Assembly: GCF_019891175.1 (NCBI RefSeq)
Contig: NZ_CP072600.1
Span: forward strand, 5,394,001 to 5,458,000
Length of the DNA: 64,000 nucleotides
Source of the DNA: Leptothermofonsia sichuanensis E412
GTDB taxonomy: Bacteria > Cyanobacteriota > Cyanobacteriia > Leptolyngbyales > Leptolyngbyaceae
Direction of reading: 5' to 3'
Shown here: positions 9,325 to 18,270 of the stretch, one piece after another
Layout of the letters: every line of letters starts with the position of its first letter
Position numbering within the stretch: the first letter of the stretch is position 1
The notes under the pieces: model-generated
What the model was told of the DNA's origin: nothing
The model's input: the letters and a program-made list of their open reading frames with translations, nothing else
The model's database searches: none
Program-made: the position numbers and the translations under genes

Positions 9325-9912
9325 CTAGAACCTGACCCCAACCCCACCTTGAAGGGAAGCGGCGGTACCACCACCCTGGCGATAGGCATTGAAGGCAATT
9401 ACAGCATTGCCAAACAGGACCCAATTGCTATTAGGTAACACATAGTCAACGCCTGGTTGGACCGCAAACGCGGCCTGGTTGCCAACTGGAGTGGTTGTAT
9501 CGCCTGTCAAGGGAAGGGAAGCACCAACCCCAAGATAAACATCCGTTCGCCAGTTTACTGGAAGATCATAGGAAACAACAGGTACAATCGCAGCACCGTT
9601 CCCCAGCATTGCCTGTGCTCTCAAAGAAACGGGTACTTTCAGGAACTTATAACGAAAGGCAATTAAGCCAGCGGTTTTGCTCGGCTCAATATTGTCCACA
9701 TCACCATTCGGTAAAAGGATTGAGGCCCCATCAGTTAAGCCAAAGGATACACCTGTACCCAAATAACTTCCATAGGCTGCCTGAGCAGTTGCTGACGATG
9801 GGGTAAATAAGGTGAATCCAGTGGCAATGGCCAGACTCCCTAACGCAACTAATCCGCCTTGCCAGAGGGGTTTTATGTGCTGATTGGAAACCAAACTTTT
9901 AAGATAGTTCAT
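9325..9912 (-). CDS. Secreted beta-barrel-like outer membrane protein
   Basis: A 195-residue protein beginning MNYLKSLVSNQHIKPLWQGG, with a signal peptide ending near SSATAQA. Starting at 9912 rather than the upstream in-frame codon at 9954 is favoured by GGAG seven bases before this ATG. The mature part has alternating hydrophobic and polar strands (VSLRAQAML, AAIVPVVSYDL, TDVYLGVGASLPL, GVDYVLP, WVLFGNAVIAF) and ends GVGVRF. A C-terminal Phe is typical of outer-membrane barrels. I do not recognise the exact family. It ends at the shared terminator at 9262-9305. Confidence 0.65.
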   Translation of the reverse strand: MNYLKSLVSNQHIKPLWQGGLVALGSLAIATGFTLFTPSSATAQAAYGSYLGTGVSFGLTDGASILLPNGDVDNIEPSKTAGLIAFRYKFLKVPVSLRAQAMLGNGAAIVPVVSYDLPVNWRTDVYLGVGASLPLTGDTTTPVGNQAAFAVQPGVDYVLPNSNWVLFGNAVIAFNAYRQGGGTAASLQGGVGVRF

Positions 9913-10676
9913 GCTTTTTCTCCTTACCACCCACGCAGCAAAAGCTCTATTCAAGATTCAATTTAGCCCAATTTCTAAGGATTGATCTATTTTTTTAGTC
10001 AAAATAGCCAGGCTTACAGTAAATTTCCTTTCCGTTGATAAGCCATCCTCTAGCGTTTCCTTTCCGGGTGAGGTACACCTCATTTGGTTGACCCAAGGAT
10101 TCTACAACTATGTATGTACCTTACTGGATTCAAAAACACTATGAGTCAATCGCCCTAACACAAGAGGTTAAAGATCTCCAACTTCTCCGGGAAGGGAGAT
10201 CTGAGCGAGCACATTCGGCTTAATTCAGTGACATTCCACTATGAGTAGTTGTGAGAGCGAGAGGTTTTGTGGGAAGGGATTCTGTGGGAATCCTTGCTCA
10301 TAATTCAGATAGGATTGCTATAGCATTACTTGAAAATCGAAAAAATCTCTTTGCCTATCACGCCTATCACGGTTGGATTGTCTTGAAGGGGCGATCGCCA
10401 AGCTTCTGTTTTGGATGAATGGTTCTTCATTATGACTGAAATCACTCAATTTGTTTCAGTAAATTTTGAGTGATCCTGGTAAATTATGAGCGGATTGACG
10501 AATTGATCTTGTGTAGTTTGAGGTGAAGGGCGGAAGAGCTTCAAGTGACCGCATTTTCTGGATTTGTTTGGACAGGGGACACTTGAGGAACAGGAACACA
10601 TCCCTCAACGGACTGATTTGTAGCTAGAGATACTGGATATAAAGAGCAACTTCAGGTGATGAGCGAGGTGAGATGG
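9913..10676. other. Repeat-rich spacer between divergent genes
   Basis: No gene. It contains an imperfect palindromic element at 10051-10143 with a second copy at 49856-49948. It also holds a degenerate repeat (about 10190-10248, AGATCTGAGCG...CGGCTTAATTCAGT) that matches 27178-27236. A stem AGATCTCC/GGAGATCT lies at about 10173-10203. Promoters of the flanking divergent genes should be here. Confidence 0.5.
10051..10143. repeat. Palindromic dispersed repeat, copy 1 (MITE-like)
   Basis: About 93 bp with imperfect terminal inverted repeats: TAGCGTTTCC...GGGTGAGGTAC at the left and the complement of TAGTGTTTTTGAATCCAGTA at the right. A homologous copy lies at 49856-49948. No coding capacity. 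Confidence 0.6.
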
Positions 10677-11099
10677 ATGAAGAGAAGGCGCTGGCTGGCA
10701 GTTCCCATAATGGTTTTGATTGCAGTTGGAACGGCAAAAGCGGTTTTGAGTCAGAGTGTTGTGGCAATTACGTCTACTTCCCAAACCGTTGAGCTGAGGG
10801 GTACATCTGGTGGTAATCGGAAGGTGGGTGGATGTGCTGGTTATATTTCATCCGCCCCCAACCATATTATCCAGGTCGCTGAGGATACTAATCTGCGAAT
10901 TTCTCTACAAGCCAGCGGTGGTCAACCGTCGTTGCTGATTCGCAACCCGTCCGGGCAGGAATTTTGTGTCCCGGCTGACAGGTACTCTGGCGGCAAAATT
11001 GATGTGCCTGGTCGCTGGACCCAAGGAAATTATTCGGTTTATGTGGGCGATCGCGACAACGGCCAGTATTCCTACACGTTACGCATTTCCCCAAATTAA
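10677..11099 (+). CDS. Small secreted protein, PPC-like fold suspected
   Basis: A 140-residue protein with a clear signal peptide: MKRRRWLAVP, then IMVLIAVGTAKAVLSQS. I chose the ATG at 10677 because GAGGTGAG lies just before it; in-frame GTG/ATG codons at 10656 and 10659 are possible. The mature part has one pair of cysteines (GGCAGY and EFCVPA) that could form a disulfide. The beta-rich ending (GRWTQGNYSVYVGDRDNGQY) resembles bacterial pre-peptidase C-terminal (PPC) domains. Likely periplasmic or extracellular. No operon partner seen. Confidence 0.6.
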   Translation: MKRRRWLAVPIMVLIAVGTAKAVLSQSVVAITSTSQTVELRGTSGGNRKVGGCAGYISSAPNHIIQVAEDTNLRISLQASGGQPSLLIRNPSGQEFCVPADRYSGGKIDVPGRWTQGNYSVYVGDRDNGQYSYTLRISPN

Positions 11100-11307
11100 C
11101 CAAAATTAATCAAGTCCTGGCACTACCGATTTGAGGAGTATAAAGAGAGGGTGCCTGAAACTTTATTGCACGGTAATTTTGATTAATATACGTGTCATGT
11201 TGATATGTGTCATGTCAATCTCGCGTTCCGTCTGAATGAAAAGGCATTGGTGGCATGGCGCTCCTCGAAACCCGCTGCAATTCGCTCCAGTTTTTCGGAA
11301 ACCCCAT

Positions 11308-11769
11308 TCATTCCTCAATTTTCTGAGCTGGGATTTCAACGGCACTCACGTCAATTGTTCCAGGAGGTGCCAGGCGGTGAAACTGGCCATTTTCTGCCTT
11401 CAGGGGTTCGCTACAGTTGGGACAGCGAAACTCAGTCTGCTTCAGACTCATAAACTCATACTGGCAAACCGGGCAGACAGATTGAATTAAATTTCGTTTT
11501 AACCACCACTGAAATCCCAAAAAAGCGATGATGGGGGTGAGCAGAATCAGCCCAATCAGAATCAAAAAGGACTTGACCAGCCACCCTAACCCGATGGCTC
11601 CCAAAAGCCACAAAACAGCTAAGGGCAGGAGTAGCCGACTGACACCTGCCAGCCCTATTTGAATATTTTTGAGACTGTCTTGATTCACAGCAAGCTCCGG
11701 TAAGCGATCGGGGAGTAAATACTTTAACTCAAATCTTGCAGCAGTGTCAGAAACCGGGTTTCTTGCCAT
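11308..11769 (-). CDS. Membrane protein with C-terminal zinc ribbon
   Basis: A 153-residue protein with two adjacent hydrophobic spans (about residues 42-65 and 68-90). A zinc-ribbon follows, built from CPVCQYE and CPNCSEP about 18 residues apart. The N-terminal segment FELKYLLPDRLPEL is soluble. The first codons (MARNPVS) lie over a dispersed palindrome (AGAAACCGGGTTTCT at 11749-11763), so the annotated N-terminus may be repeat-derived. There is no good Shine-Dalgarno sequence. It looks like a conserved hypothetical protein; function unknown. Confidence 0.6.
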   Translation of the reverse strand: MARNPVSDTAARFELKYLLPDRLPELAVNQDSLKNIQIGLAGVSRLLLPLAVLWLLGAIGLGWLVKSFLILIGLILLTPIIAFLGFQWWLKRNLIQSVCPVCQYEFMSLKQTEFRCPNCSEPLKAENGQFHRLAPPGTIDVSAVEIPAQKIEE

Positions 11770-11816
11770 TCACTCAACCTAAAAGCCCTGATTCTTCGTT
11801 CAGAAACCCGGTTTCT
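11749..11816. repeat. Pair of palindromes AGAAACCCGGTTTCT
   Basis: AGAAACCGGGTTTCT at 11749-11763 and AGAAACCCGGTTTCT at 11802-11816. Each is self-complementary, and the two bracket the start of the zinc-ribbon gene. I recall this palindrome as a common cyanobacterial intergenic repeat. Beyond it, to 12027, I see no gene. Confidence 0.55.
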
Positions 11817-12027
11817 CAAGGTTTGTTGAGAATGGTGCAAGACCTAAGTTAATCCTAATGGGAATTTACGGTAGCGTGATGCGGGCAATTTCTCCAGCCT
11901 GTGGGCAGGTATCGTCACCAGGTAAAGTCCATTTTCTGTGATGCCAGCCTTTTTTCCCAGTTTCTTAAGAAATTTCCAACCTATTGGGGAATAGCCCCAG
12001 GAAAATCAAGGGGCAGCATTAGTAATC

Positions 12028-12108
12028 GGCGTTGCTGAAAAGTGGGATGAATTGAAACTTCGTTTCAATTCATCTAGCACCTTTTCCATCCCCAGATTCA
12101 GCAATGCC
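12028..12108. repeat. Palindromic MITE-like element, family GGCRTTGCTGA
   Basis: 81 bp bounded by GGCGTTGCTGA and its near-complement TCAGCAATGCC. The centre is a perfect hairpin: GATGAATTGAAAC, TTC, then the complement (12048-12076). A related element with the same ends lies at 59576-59657, and a left-half copy at 8911. It separates the zinc-ribbon gene from the convergent end of the GT4 gene. Confidence 0.65.
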
Positions 12109-12127
12109 AGTAATCTGTCGAGGTGTA

Positions 12128-13228
12128 TTAGGGAGATGGGTGGGTGTGATGGGGGTGGTCATCGAATGCCTGGGTAATAAACCACTCTAGTTTGGCAACA
12201 AAGACTGATTCAGCAAATTCTTCAGCCCTTTGAATGCAGGCATGGGAGAAGAATCGCAGCCCTTCAAATTGGGATAGTGTTTCACAGAGGCTTTCTACCG
12301 TAGGTTCTGCAAACAGTAAGCCAGTGCGATAGTTCAGGACGATTTCCTGGATACCACTTTGGGCTGAAGCAATGACAGGCACGCCCCGCCCCATTGCCTC
12401 TACTGGAGGAAAGCCAAAATCAGCGTCAGGATTGAGAAACAAGAGCGCTTTGGCATGGGCATAGAGTTCGGTCAGGTTCTGGTCTGGAACAGCCCCCAGA
12501 AAGCGGATGGATTTGCCAGCAAGTGCCTGCAACCTCTGGGCATCGCTACCAGTACCGACTATCCAGAGGGGGCGATCGCTACGAGTGCAGGCGGCTACTG
12601 CCAGATCTACGTGCTGATCGCGGGTCAGTGGTCCGACATAGAGGTAATATTGATTACCTGCCTGGCCCTCGCCCTGAATCGATACTGGCGGTGGAATCAC
12701 TTCAGCCGTGCAGCGATAGAACTTTTTGATACGGCGAGCCACTCTTGCAGAGTTTGCAACGAAGCGATCGCACCGTTGGGCTACATGAAAGTCGTACTGG
12801 CGCAACTGGCTGTCTATCCAGGGGGTGTACCAGCTGGGCAGGGCGTGGGTTGCTGGCTCCCACAGATATCGGGGGGGCGTGTGGCAATAGCAAACATGCA
12901 GAGTATCGGCACGGGTGAGGACTGCTTTGCTCAGGTAGTTGCCAGAGGAGGAGATAACCAGATCATAGGCAGACAGGTCAAGGGATTCCCAAAAATAGGG
13001 CAGGAGGAAACGGTAAGTGTTGTAGTGATGGGCGATCGCAGGTAATCTGTGTGCCCAGGTTGTTCGAATATCCCATCCCGCAAAACGGTCTATGGTTGCA
13101 CCCAAGCCTCTGGGGTCAACAAATGCAGTATAAACCGGAGCCTCCGGGTACATCCGATGCAATACTTGCAGGACTCGTTCAGCATTACCATATTCCCGAA
13201 GATAGTCGTGAACCAGTGCTACTCTCAT
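12128..13228 (-). CDS. Family 4 glycosyltransferase (WbaZ-like)
   Basis: A 366-residue GT-B enzyme, presumably moving a sugar from a nucleotide-sugar to a polysaccharide or lipid acceptor. The N-terminal domain opens MRVALVHDYLREYGNAERV and contains HVCYCHTPPRYLWEP, typical of the WbaZ/mannosyltransferase branch. The C-terminal domain has YYLYVGPLT, then FGFPPVEAMGRGVPVIAS with the nucleotide-phosphate-binding Glu. The start ATG at 13228 lies only 6 bp from the start of the divergent methyltransferase gene, so its promoter must lie inside that gene. Donor and acceptor are not predictable. Confidence 0.9.
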   Translation of the reverse strand: MRVALVHDYLREYGNAERVLQVLHRMYPEAPVYTAFVDPRGLGATIDRFAGWDIRTTWAHRLPAIAHHYNTYRFLLPYFWESLDLSAYDLVISSSGNYLSKAVLTRADTLHVCYCHTPPRYLWEPATHALPSWYTPWIDSQLRQYDFHVAQRCDRFVANSARVARRIKKFYRCTAEVIPPPVSIQGEGQAGNQYYLYVGPLTRDQHVDLAVAACTRSDRPLWIVGTGSDAQRLQALAGKSIRFLGAVPDQNLTELYAHAKALLFLNPDADFGFPPVEAMGRGVPVIASAQSGIQEIVLNYRTGLLFAEPTVESLCETLSQFEGLRFFSHACIQRAEEFAESVFVAKLEWFITQAFDDHPHHTHPSP

Positions 13229-13234
13229 ATTTTT

Positions 13235-14551
13235 ATGGATTTAACCGAGAAAATTCGGCAGCAGTTTGACAGTCTGCCCTACCCTCAAGTTCCCTTGGAG
13301 CAATCTCCGCTGGACGATCCCAATTTGTTATTTATTCACAGTTTGATGACTCCTTTTTATTTGAGAAGCCAGACGATTCCTGATACGCAAAATACTGCCA
13401 TTTTAGATGTGGGCTGTGGTAGTGGCTATAAATCCCTGGCGCTGGCAGTAGCCAATCCCCAATCGGTCGTGATTGGGATTGACCTGTCAGAACCATCCCT
13501 TGAAGTTGCCAGGGTTCGGGCGCAAACCCAGGGGATTGGGAATGCTGAGTTTCATCTGCTTGCGATCAGTGACCTGCCCCAGCTTGGACGAAACTTTGAC
13601 TACATTAACTGTGATGAAACGTTATACCTGTTTCGAGACATTGGAGAGGGATTTCAACTACTGAGGTCTGTGCTCAAACCTGAGGGTATAATCCGGGCTA
13701 ATTTGCACAGCGCCTACCAGCGGGCCACGTATTTCCGCGCTCAGGAATTGTTTAAGCAGCTTGGATTAATGGCGGCTAACCCTGGTGAATTAGAAGTTCA
13801 AATTGTAGCGGATACCCTCAAATCCCTGAAACCCGATGTTAACCTCGCTAAAACCTGGACCAAAGACCCGTTTGAGCCGGAAGGTACCATTAATTCCTCA
13901 GCCGTTTTAATGAATTTTTTATTTCAGGGTGATAAAGGATACACCATCCCTGATTTATTCGATGCTCTGAGGCAGGCGGATCTGGAGTTGATCAGCATGG
14001 TAAATTGGCGAGAATGGGACTTACTGAGCTTATTTCAAAATCCAGAGGATCTCCCCTTATTCTGGGAAATCACGCTGCCCGAATTGTCGGATGAAATGCA
14101 TCTCACCCTGTTTGAGTTGATTTCTCCCCAGCATCGGTTGTTAGATTTTTGGTGTGGGTATGCGGGACAGAGAAAACCTTACCGCCCTCTCAATGACTGG
14201 TCGCGGGCTGAATGGGAACAGGCCCACATTCACCTGCATCCGGTATTGAGCACCCCCAGAGCAAGAGCCGATCTGGTGGACAGTATTCAAGCCCAGCAAC
14301 CCTGGGAAGTCAGCCGCTACCTCTCAACTACCATTAAAACTCCCTGCCAGGTTGAGAGCCATCTGGCAGCCTGCCTGCTTCCTTTGTGGGATGCCCCTCA
14401 AACAATTCAGTCGTTGATTGACAGACGCCTGCAAACCTGCCCAAATGATTTAGTGACGCTTGTTCCATTAAGTGAGGAGCAGGCATTCGAGCAACTGAAG
14501 GCACTGCTGATGCGGCTGGAGACGTTTTTGTATGTTCTGGTTGAATGGTAG
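13235..14551 (+). CDS. Class I SAM-dependent methyltransferase
   Basis: A 438-residue protein. The N-terminal Rossmann domain carries ILDVGCGSGYKSLALA (motif I, about residues 53-68), then VVIGIDLSEPSLEVAR (motif II) and FDYINCDETLYLF (motif IV region). The C-terminal half (from about residue 230) has no family I can name and contains VNWREWDLLSLF. The frame is open upstream to 13049, but that part overlaps the divergent GT4 gene, and MDLTEKIRQQFDSLPYP is the natural start. Substrate unknown. I recall related proteins in cyanobacteria, sometimes linked to TPR repeats. Confidence 0.8.
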   Translation: MDLTEKIRQQFDSLPYPQVPLEQSPLDDPNLLFIHSLMTPFYLRSQTIPDTQNTAILDVGCGSGYKSLALAVANPQSVVIGIDLSEPSLEVARVRAQTQGIGNAEFHLLAISDLPQLGRNFDYINCDETLYLFRDIGEGFQLLRSVLKPEGIIRANLHSAYQRATYFRAQELFKQLGLMAANPGELEVQIVADTLKSLKPDVNLAKTWTKDPFEPEGTINSSAVLMNFLFQGDKGYTIPDLFDALRQADLELISMVNWREWDLLSLFQNPEDLPLFWEITLPELSDEMHLTLFELISPQHRLLDFWCGYAGQRKPYRPLNDWSRAEWEQAHIHLHPVLSTPRARADLVDSIQAQQPWEVSRYLSTTIKTPCQVESHLAACLLPLWDAPQTIQSLIDRRLQTCPNDLVTLVPLSEEQAFEQLKALLMRLETFLYVLVEW

Positions 14552-14662
14552 AAAGCAGAGGTTTTCCAGACAAGAACCCATGCCCAGGGTGGTAGGATGG
14601 CTATCTCTCGATCTCTACCCCCTCCCCTGTCCTCTCCTCTGACCTCTTGAATCAGCACTCCC

Positions 14663-15982
14663 ATGCGTTTACTTTGCCTGAGCAATGGGCACGGAGAAGA
14701 TGCGATCGCCCTCCGCATTTTGCAAGCCCTCCAGTCTTCTCCCCATGCCCCCCAGATCGAAGCCCTGCCCATTGTGGGGGAGGGTCATGCCTACACCAGA
14801 GCCGGGATTCCCCTGATTGGTGCGGTCAAGACGATGCCATCTGGTGGCTTTGTTTATATGGATGGCAGACAGCTTGCAAGAGATATTCGGGGAGGGTTGC
14901 TGAAGTTGACAGTGACACAATTGCAGGCTGTGCGTGCCTGGGCGAGAGGGGCGGGGAGAGGAGAGGCCTCTCCCCTCTCCCACTCCCCATCATTTATCCT
15001 CGCTGTGGGCGACATTGTGCCACTGCTGTTTGCCTGGTTCAGTGGGGTGCCCTATGGTTTTGTGGGCACTGCCAAGTCCGAATATTACATTCGGGATGAG
15101 GCCGGTTGGCTACCGAGGAAGTCGTGGTGGAGTGATCGCCTGGAACGCTGGACTGGCTGTATTTACCATCCCTGGGAGCGCTGGCTGATGAGTCGTCCTG
15201 GTTGCAAAGCCGTTTTTCCCAGAGACAGCATCACAGCTCAAAACCTGCGTCGTTATGGGATACCAGCGTTTGACATGGGGAACCCAATGATGGATGGGCT
15301 GGAGTGGGAAGCGCCAGATAAAGGCGGAAGGATACCGGGTGAACCAGTGATTTCCTCGTTCATCCCCCATCCGTCATCCTTAACAATTGTCCTTCTCCCT
15401 GGTTCCCGTCCACCGGAAGCCTATGGAAATTGGGAAATGCTGTTGCTGGCAGTGAACGGACTTCTGGCTCAAATGGAACGACCATTGCTGCTGCTGGCGG
15501 CGATCGCCCCCGGGCTTGATCTGGATCGATTGCACCAGGCGGTGCAGGCTTTCCGCTGGCAACCCACTGCCGATGGAACTTACGCCGTGGGCTTCGGTGA
15601 AAACCGGGCAATCCTGGTGCTGGCACAGGATCGGTATGCTGAGTTTTTGCACCGGGCAGATTTGGCGATCGCTATGGCGGGGACGGCAACCGAGCAATTT
15701 ATTGGTCTGGGGAAACCTGCGATTACCCTCCCTGGCAGGGGACCCCAGTTTACTCCAGGATTTGCCGAAGCTCAAACCCGGCTGCTGGGTCCCTCTGTTA
15801 CCCTGGTTCAGACACCAGAGCAGGTTGCTTCTGCCATCCAGGCTCTGTTGAAAAACCCCGATCGCCTGCAATTGATTGCTGAAAATGGTCGCCGCCGCAT
15901 GGGTCCCCCTGGTTCTGCCCGGCGTATTGCCCAATGTTTAATCGAACAATTCAGGGGACAGGAGATAGGGAATAGGAGATAG
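14663..15982 (+). CDS. Lipid-A-disaccharide synthase-related protein
   Basis: A 439-residue cyanobacterial protein of the LpxB-related group (TIGR03492 type). It starts MRLLCLSNGHGEDAIALRIL; the SNGHGED motif takes the place of the nucleotide-sugar entrance loop of LpxB. Later motifs are ILAVGDIVPLLFAW, FVGTAKSEYYIRDEAG, LPGSRPPEAYGNW and AIAMAGTATEQFIGLGKPAI. It probably acts as a GT-B glycosyltransferase at the inner membrane; the substrate is unproved. Two in-frame segments look inserted: one at about 14944-14990 (a palindromic GGGGAGAGG/CCTCTCCCC block) and one at about 15328-15380 (translation SSFIPHPSS, read from intergenic-type text). Confidence 0.85.
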   Translation: MRLLCLSNGHGEDAIALRILQALQSSPHAPQIEALPIVGEGHAYTRAGIPLIGAVKTMPSGGFVYMDGRQLARDIRGGLLKLTVTQLQAVRAWARGAGRGEASPLSHSPSFILAVGDIVPLLFAWFSGVPYGFVGTAKSEYYIRDEAGWLPRKSWWSDRLERWTGCIYHPWERWLMSRPGCKAVFPRDSITAQNLRRYGIPAFDMGNPMMDGLEWEAPDKGGRIPGEPVISSFIPHPSSLTIVLLPGSRPPEAYGNWEMLLLAVNGLLAQMERPLLLLAAIAPGLDLDRLHQAVQAFRWQPTADGTYAVGFGENRAILVLAQDRYAEFLHRADLAIAMAGTATEQFIGLGKPAITLPGRGPQFTPGFAEAQTRLLGPSVTLVQTPEQVASAIQALLKNPDRLQLIAENGRRRMGPPGSARRIAQCLIEQFRGQEIGNRR

Positions 15983-16032
15983 GGGGACAGAGGCGGATGG
16001 GACAGGAGAAAGGAGAGGGGACGGGGAAATAC

Positions 16033-18270
16033 TCAATGCTTAACTTCCTGCTTCAAACTCTCCAAACTTTCCAAATTCTCTAAATTTTCCAAATTCTCTA
16101 AATTCTCTAAATTTTCTACACTCTCTAAAACCTGTTTTACCATTTTTGCCAGTACATCCAGATCGATGGGCTTAGAAATGTAATCAACCGCTCCGGCTTC
16201 CAGGCAAAGGTCGCGATCGCCCTTCATTGCCAGGGCTGTCTGGGCAATGACAGGAATCGCCTGGTAGCGATCGTGCTGTTTAAGCTGGCGGGTTAGGGTC
16301 AGTCCATCCACCTCTGGGAGATGAATATCCATCAAAATCAGAGCTGGCAGAGACCGCTCAAGTGCCTGCCACATTTCCCGTCCATCCTGCACCCAGGTTA
16401 CCTCGTAGCCTGATTTGCTCAGAAATGTCAGCATCAGCTTGGCATTGTGAACATTATCTTCCACTAACATCAGATGGTTGGGACGGAGAGTCCTGATTGG
16501 ACTGGGAGTACCCTCTGAAAAACACTGAGGCAGTGAGGACCCCACTGGAGAGTGGAGCTTCTTTTTACGGCGGTTGGTAGGACGCACATCTCGCCGGGAT
16601 GCCGCCCTGGAGTGTGGCTCCATCTCACAGGGCCGTGGATGTTTGGGGGCAGATGTCTCCTGCAAATTCAGATCAACCGATGCTGGCTTTGTTTCAGATA
16701 CCGACTTTGTTTCAGATACCGACTTTGTTTCAGATATCGGAGTTTCAGTTGCTTCTAAAGTGGGGGCAGGCAGGGATGGCGGGACCAGGGGCAGGGCAAT
16801 GGTAAAGCGCGATCCCTGGTCAGGTTCGGAGCAAACCTCCACCCAGCCACCGTGAAGCTCGGCCAGCTTTTGAGTCAATGCCAGTCCCAACCCGGTTCCT
16901 TCCCCCGGCCCAGTCGCCACGTTTGCCAGTTGGGCATAGGGGCGAAATAATAACTGCTGCTGCTCTTGTGAAATGCCGGTTCCAGTATCCCAAACGGTAA
17001 ATCGCAAAATATCCTTTGCCAATGTGACCTCAATCCCAATTTCGCCCTTCAGGGTAAATTTGATTGCATTGGACAGCAGGTTGAATAGCATTTGCTTCAG
17101 CCGCAGACCATCGGCAACGAGGGTGGTCACCGTGGGGGCAATTTGCAGATGGGTTTTTAGCCCTTTATCACTTGCTTTTTCTTTCACCAGTGTTATTGCC
17201 ATCTGGCAAAGGTTGCGCACGTCCACCGTTTCCCACTGCAAGTCGAGCTGGTTTGCTTCAATTTTCGACACATCGAGAATGTCATTAATCAGTGAGAGCA
17301 GGTGTTGCCCACTGGTCAGAATAATGTTGAGGTACTCTTGATGCCGCAGGTTCATCGGGCTGAAACCCTGCGCCTGCAACAAATGGGTAAAACCCAGGAT
17401 TGAACTTAAGGGGGTGCGAATTTCATGGCTGGTGTTTGCTAAAAATTCACTTTTAAGCTGGTTGATCTGTACCAGATCACGGTTGCGATCGCGGAGTTGC
17501 TGCCGTTGTTGGCAATGTGCCTGGATCAGCCGGATCTGTTGTAGCGCCACCACACCCAGACGGATGCTCTGTTGAATCAGGCGGGAACTGGGTAAATCGA
17601 TTGACGGGTTCACCCCAGATCGGAATGACGAACCTGTATGGATCACTAGCCAACCATAGGGGGGCTGCTCATCTCCGATTGCCCAGACCTCTTCTGGTGC
17701 CTGTGCTTGCCAGTGTTGTAAATCGTCGAGAGCAAGCCTGGCTCCTAACTTGGGATAAAAAAGATTGCCGGAAGCAAGGAGGCAGGAAATGGGGGATTGG
17801 CTATTTACATCGTGCTGGAGCTTAATCTGACAGACCTCGAACTCAACCCCGTTTGGGGGGCAAGACTCGGATGGCATGATGGTAAGCTGCTGGCTATTGC
17901 TGCCGAAACAGCCACTGAGCCTTTCTGATGACCCCGTTACGGCTTCACAATTGGGAACAGTCTTTGCCTGAAACAGAATTACAGTGGCATTAACCAGGAC
18001 CTCAGACAGTTCCTGGGCGATCGCCTGAAAAATCTCTAAATCGCCTGAAGCTTCCCCATTCTCCTGAGAATTTACAGTTTCACTCAGGCAAGCAGTCACG
18101 ATCTGATTGAGTCGTTGCCCCAAACGATTTAAGCACTGTTCATAGGTGAGTTGCGTTGCTGTTTGCACCGTTTCTGGCACGTCCGCACTGGATGGAGTAG
18201 GCCAGTTTACCCCGCTGGCGGCCGGGGTCTCCAGGTATTTTCGTTCAGACAGGTTTGAAGGCTGTTTCAT
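16033..18270 (-). CDS. Hybrid sensor histidine kinase with receiver domain
   Basis: 745 residues from the ATG at 18270; an in-frame TTG at 18291 is less likely. The N-terminal ~250 residues form a degenerate GAF-like sensor. HisKA is canonical: SEFLANTSHEIRTPLSSILG, with the phospho-accepting His at about residue 282. HATPase_c has MLFNLLSNAIKFT (N box) and VWDTGTGIS, GTGLGLALT (G boxes). A linker with three copies of SETKSV leads to a receiver domain with LVEDN, the phospho-acceptor Asp in ILMDIHLPEVDG, and ISKPID. No transmembrane span is obvious, so it is probably cytoplasmic. The C-terminus ends in a run of ENL triplets. Signal unknown. Confidence 0.92.
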   Translation of the reverse strand: MKQPSNLSERKYLETPAASGVNWPTPSSADVPETVQTATQLTYEQCLNRLGQRLNQIVTACLSETVNSQENGEASGDLEIFQAIAQELSEVLVNATVILFQAKTVPNCEAVTGSSERLSGCFGSNSQQLTIMPSESCPPNGVEFEVCQIKLQHDVNSQSPISCLLASGNLFYPKLGARLALDDLQHWQAQAPEEVWAIGDEQPPYGWLVIHTGSSFRSGVNPSIDLPSSRLIQQSIRLGVVALQQIRLIQAHCQQRQQLRDRNRDLVQINQLKSEFLANTSHEIRTPLSSILGFTHLLQAQGFSPMNLRHQEYLNIILTSGQHLLSLINDILDVSKIEANQLDLQWETVDVRNLCQMAITLVKEKASDKGLKTHLQIAPTVTTLVADGLRLKQMLFNLLSNAIKFTLKGEIGIEVTLAKDILRFTVWDTGTGISQEQQQLLFRPYAQLANVATGPGEGTGLGLALTQKLAELHGGWVEVCSEPDQGSRFTIALPLVPPSLPAPTLEATETPISETKSVSETKSVSETKPASVDLNLQETSAPKHPRPCEMEPHSRAASRRDVRPTNRRKKKLHSPVGSSLPQCFSEGTPSPIRTLRPNHLMLVEDNVHNAKLMLTFLSKSGYEVTWVQDGREMWQALERSLPALILMDIHLPEVDGLTLTRQLKQHDRYQAIPVIAQTALAMKGDRDLCLEAGAVDYISKPIDLDVLAKMVKQVLESVENLENLENLENLENLESLESLKQEVKH
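16048..16125. repeat. In-frame ENL triplet repeat in the kinase C-terminus
   Basis: The DNA alternates TCTAAATT and TTCCAAATT units, encoding VENLENLENLENLENLESL after the receiver domain. This 9-bp-unit tract is prone to slippage and keeps frame. It would form a short amphipathic helix with Leu every third position. Confidence 0.8.
16681..16740. repeat. 18-bp coding tandem repeat in kinase linker
   Basis: Three consecutive units of about 18 bp (GACTTTGTTTCAGATACC) encode SETKSV repeats between the kinase core and the receiver domain. The third unit has one changed base. A likely length-variable linker. Confidence 0.85.

Noticed and set aside
16030-16130. CRISPR-like array
   Set aside because: The regular spacing comes from a 9-bp coding tandem repeat in the kinase C-terminus; there are no unique spacers.
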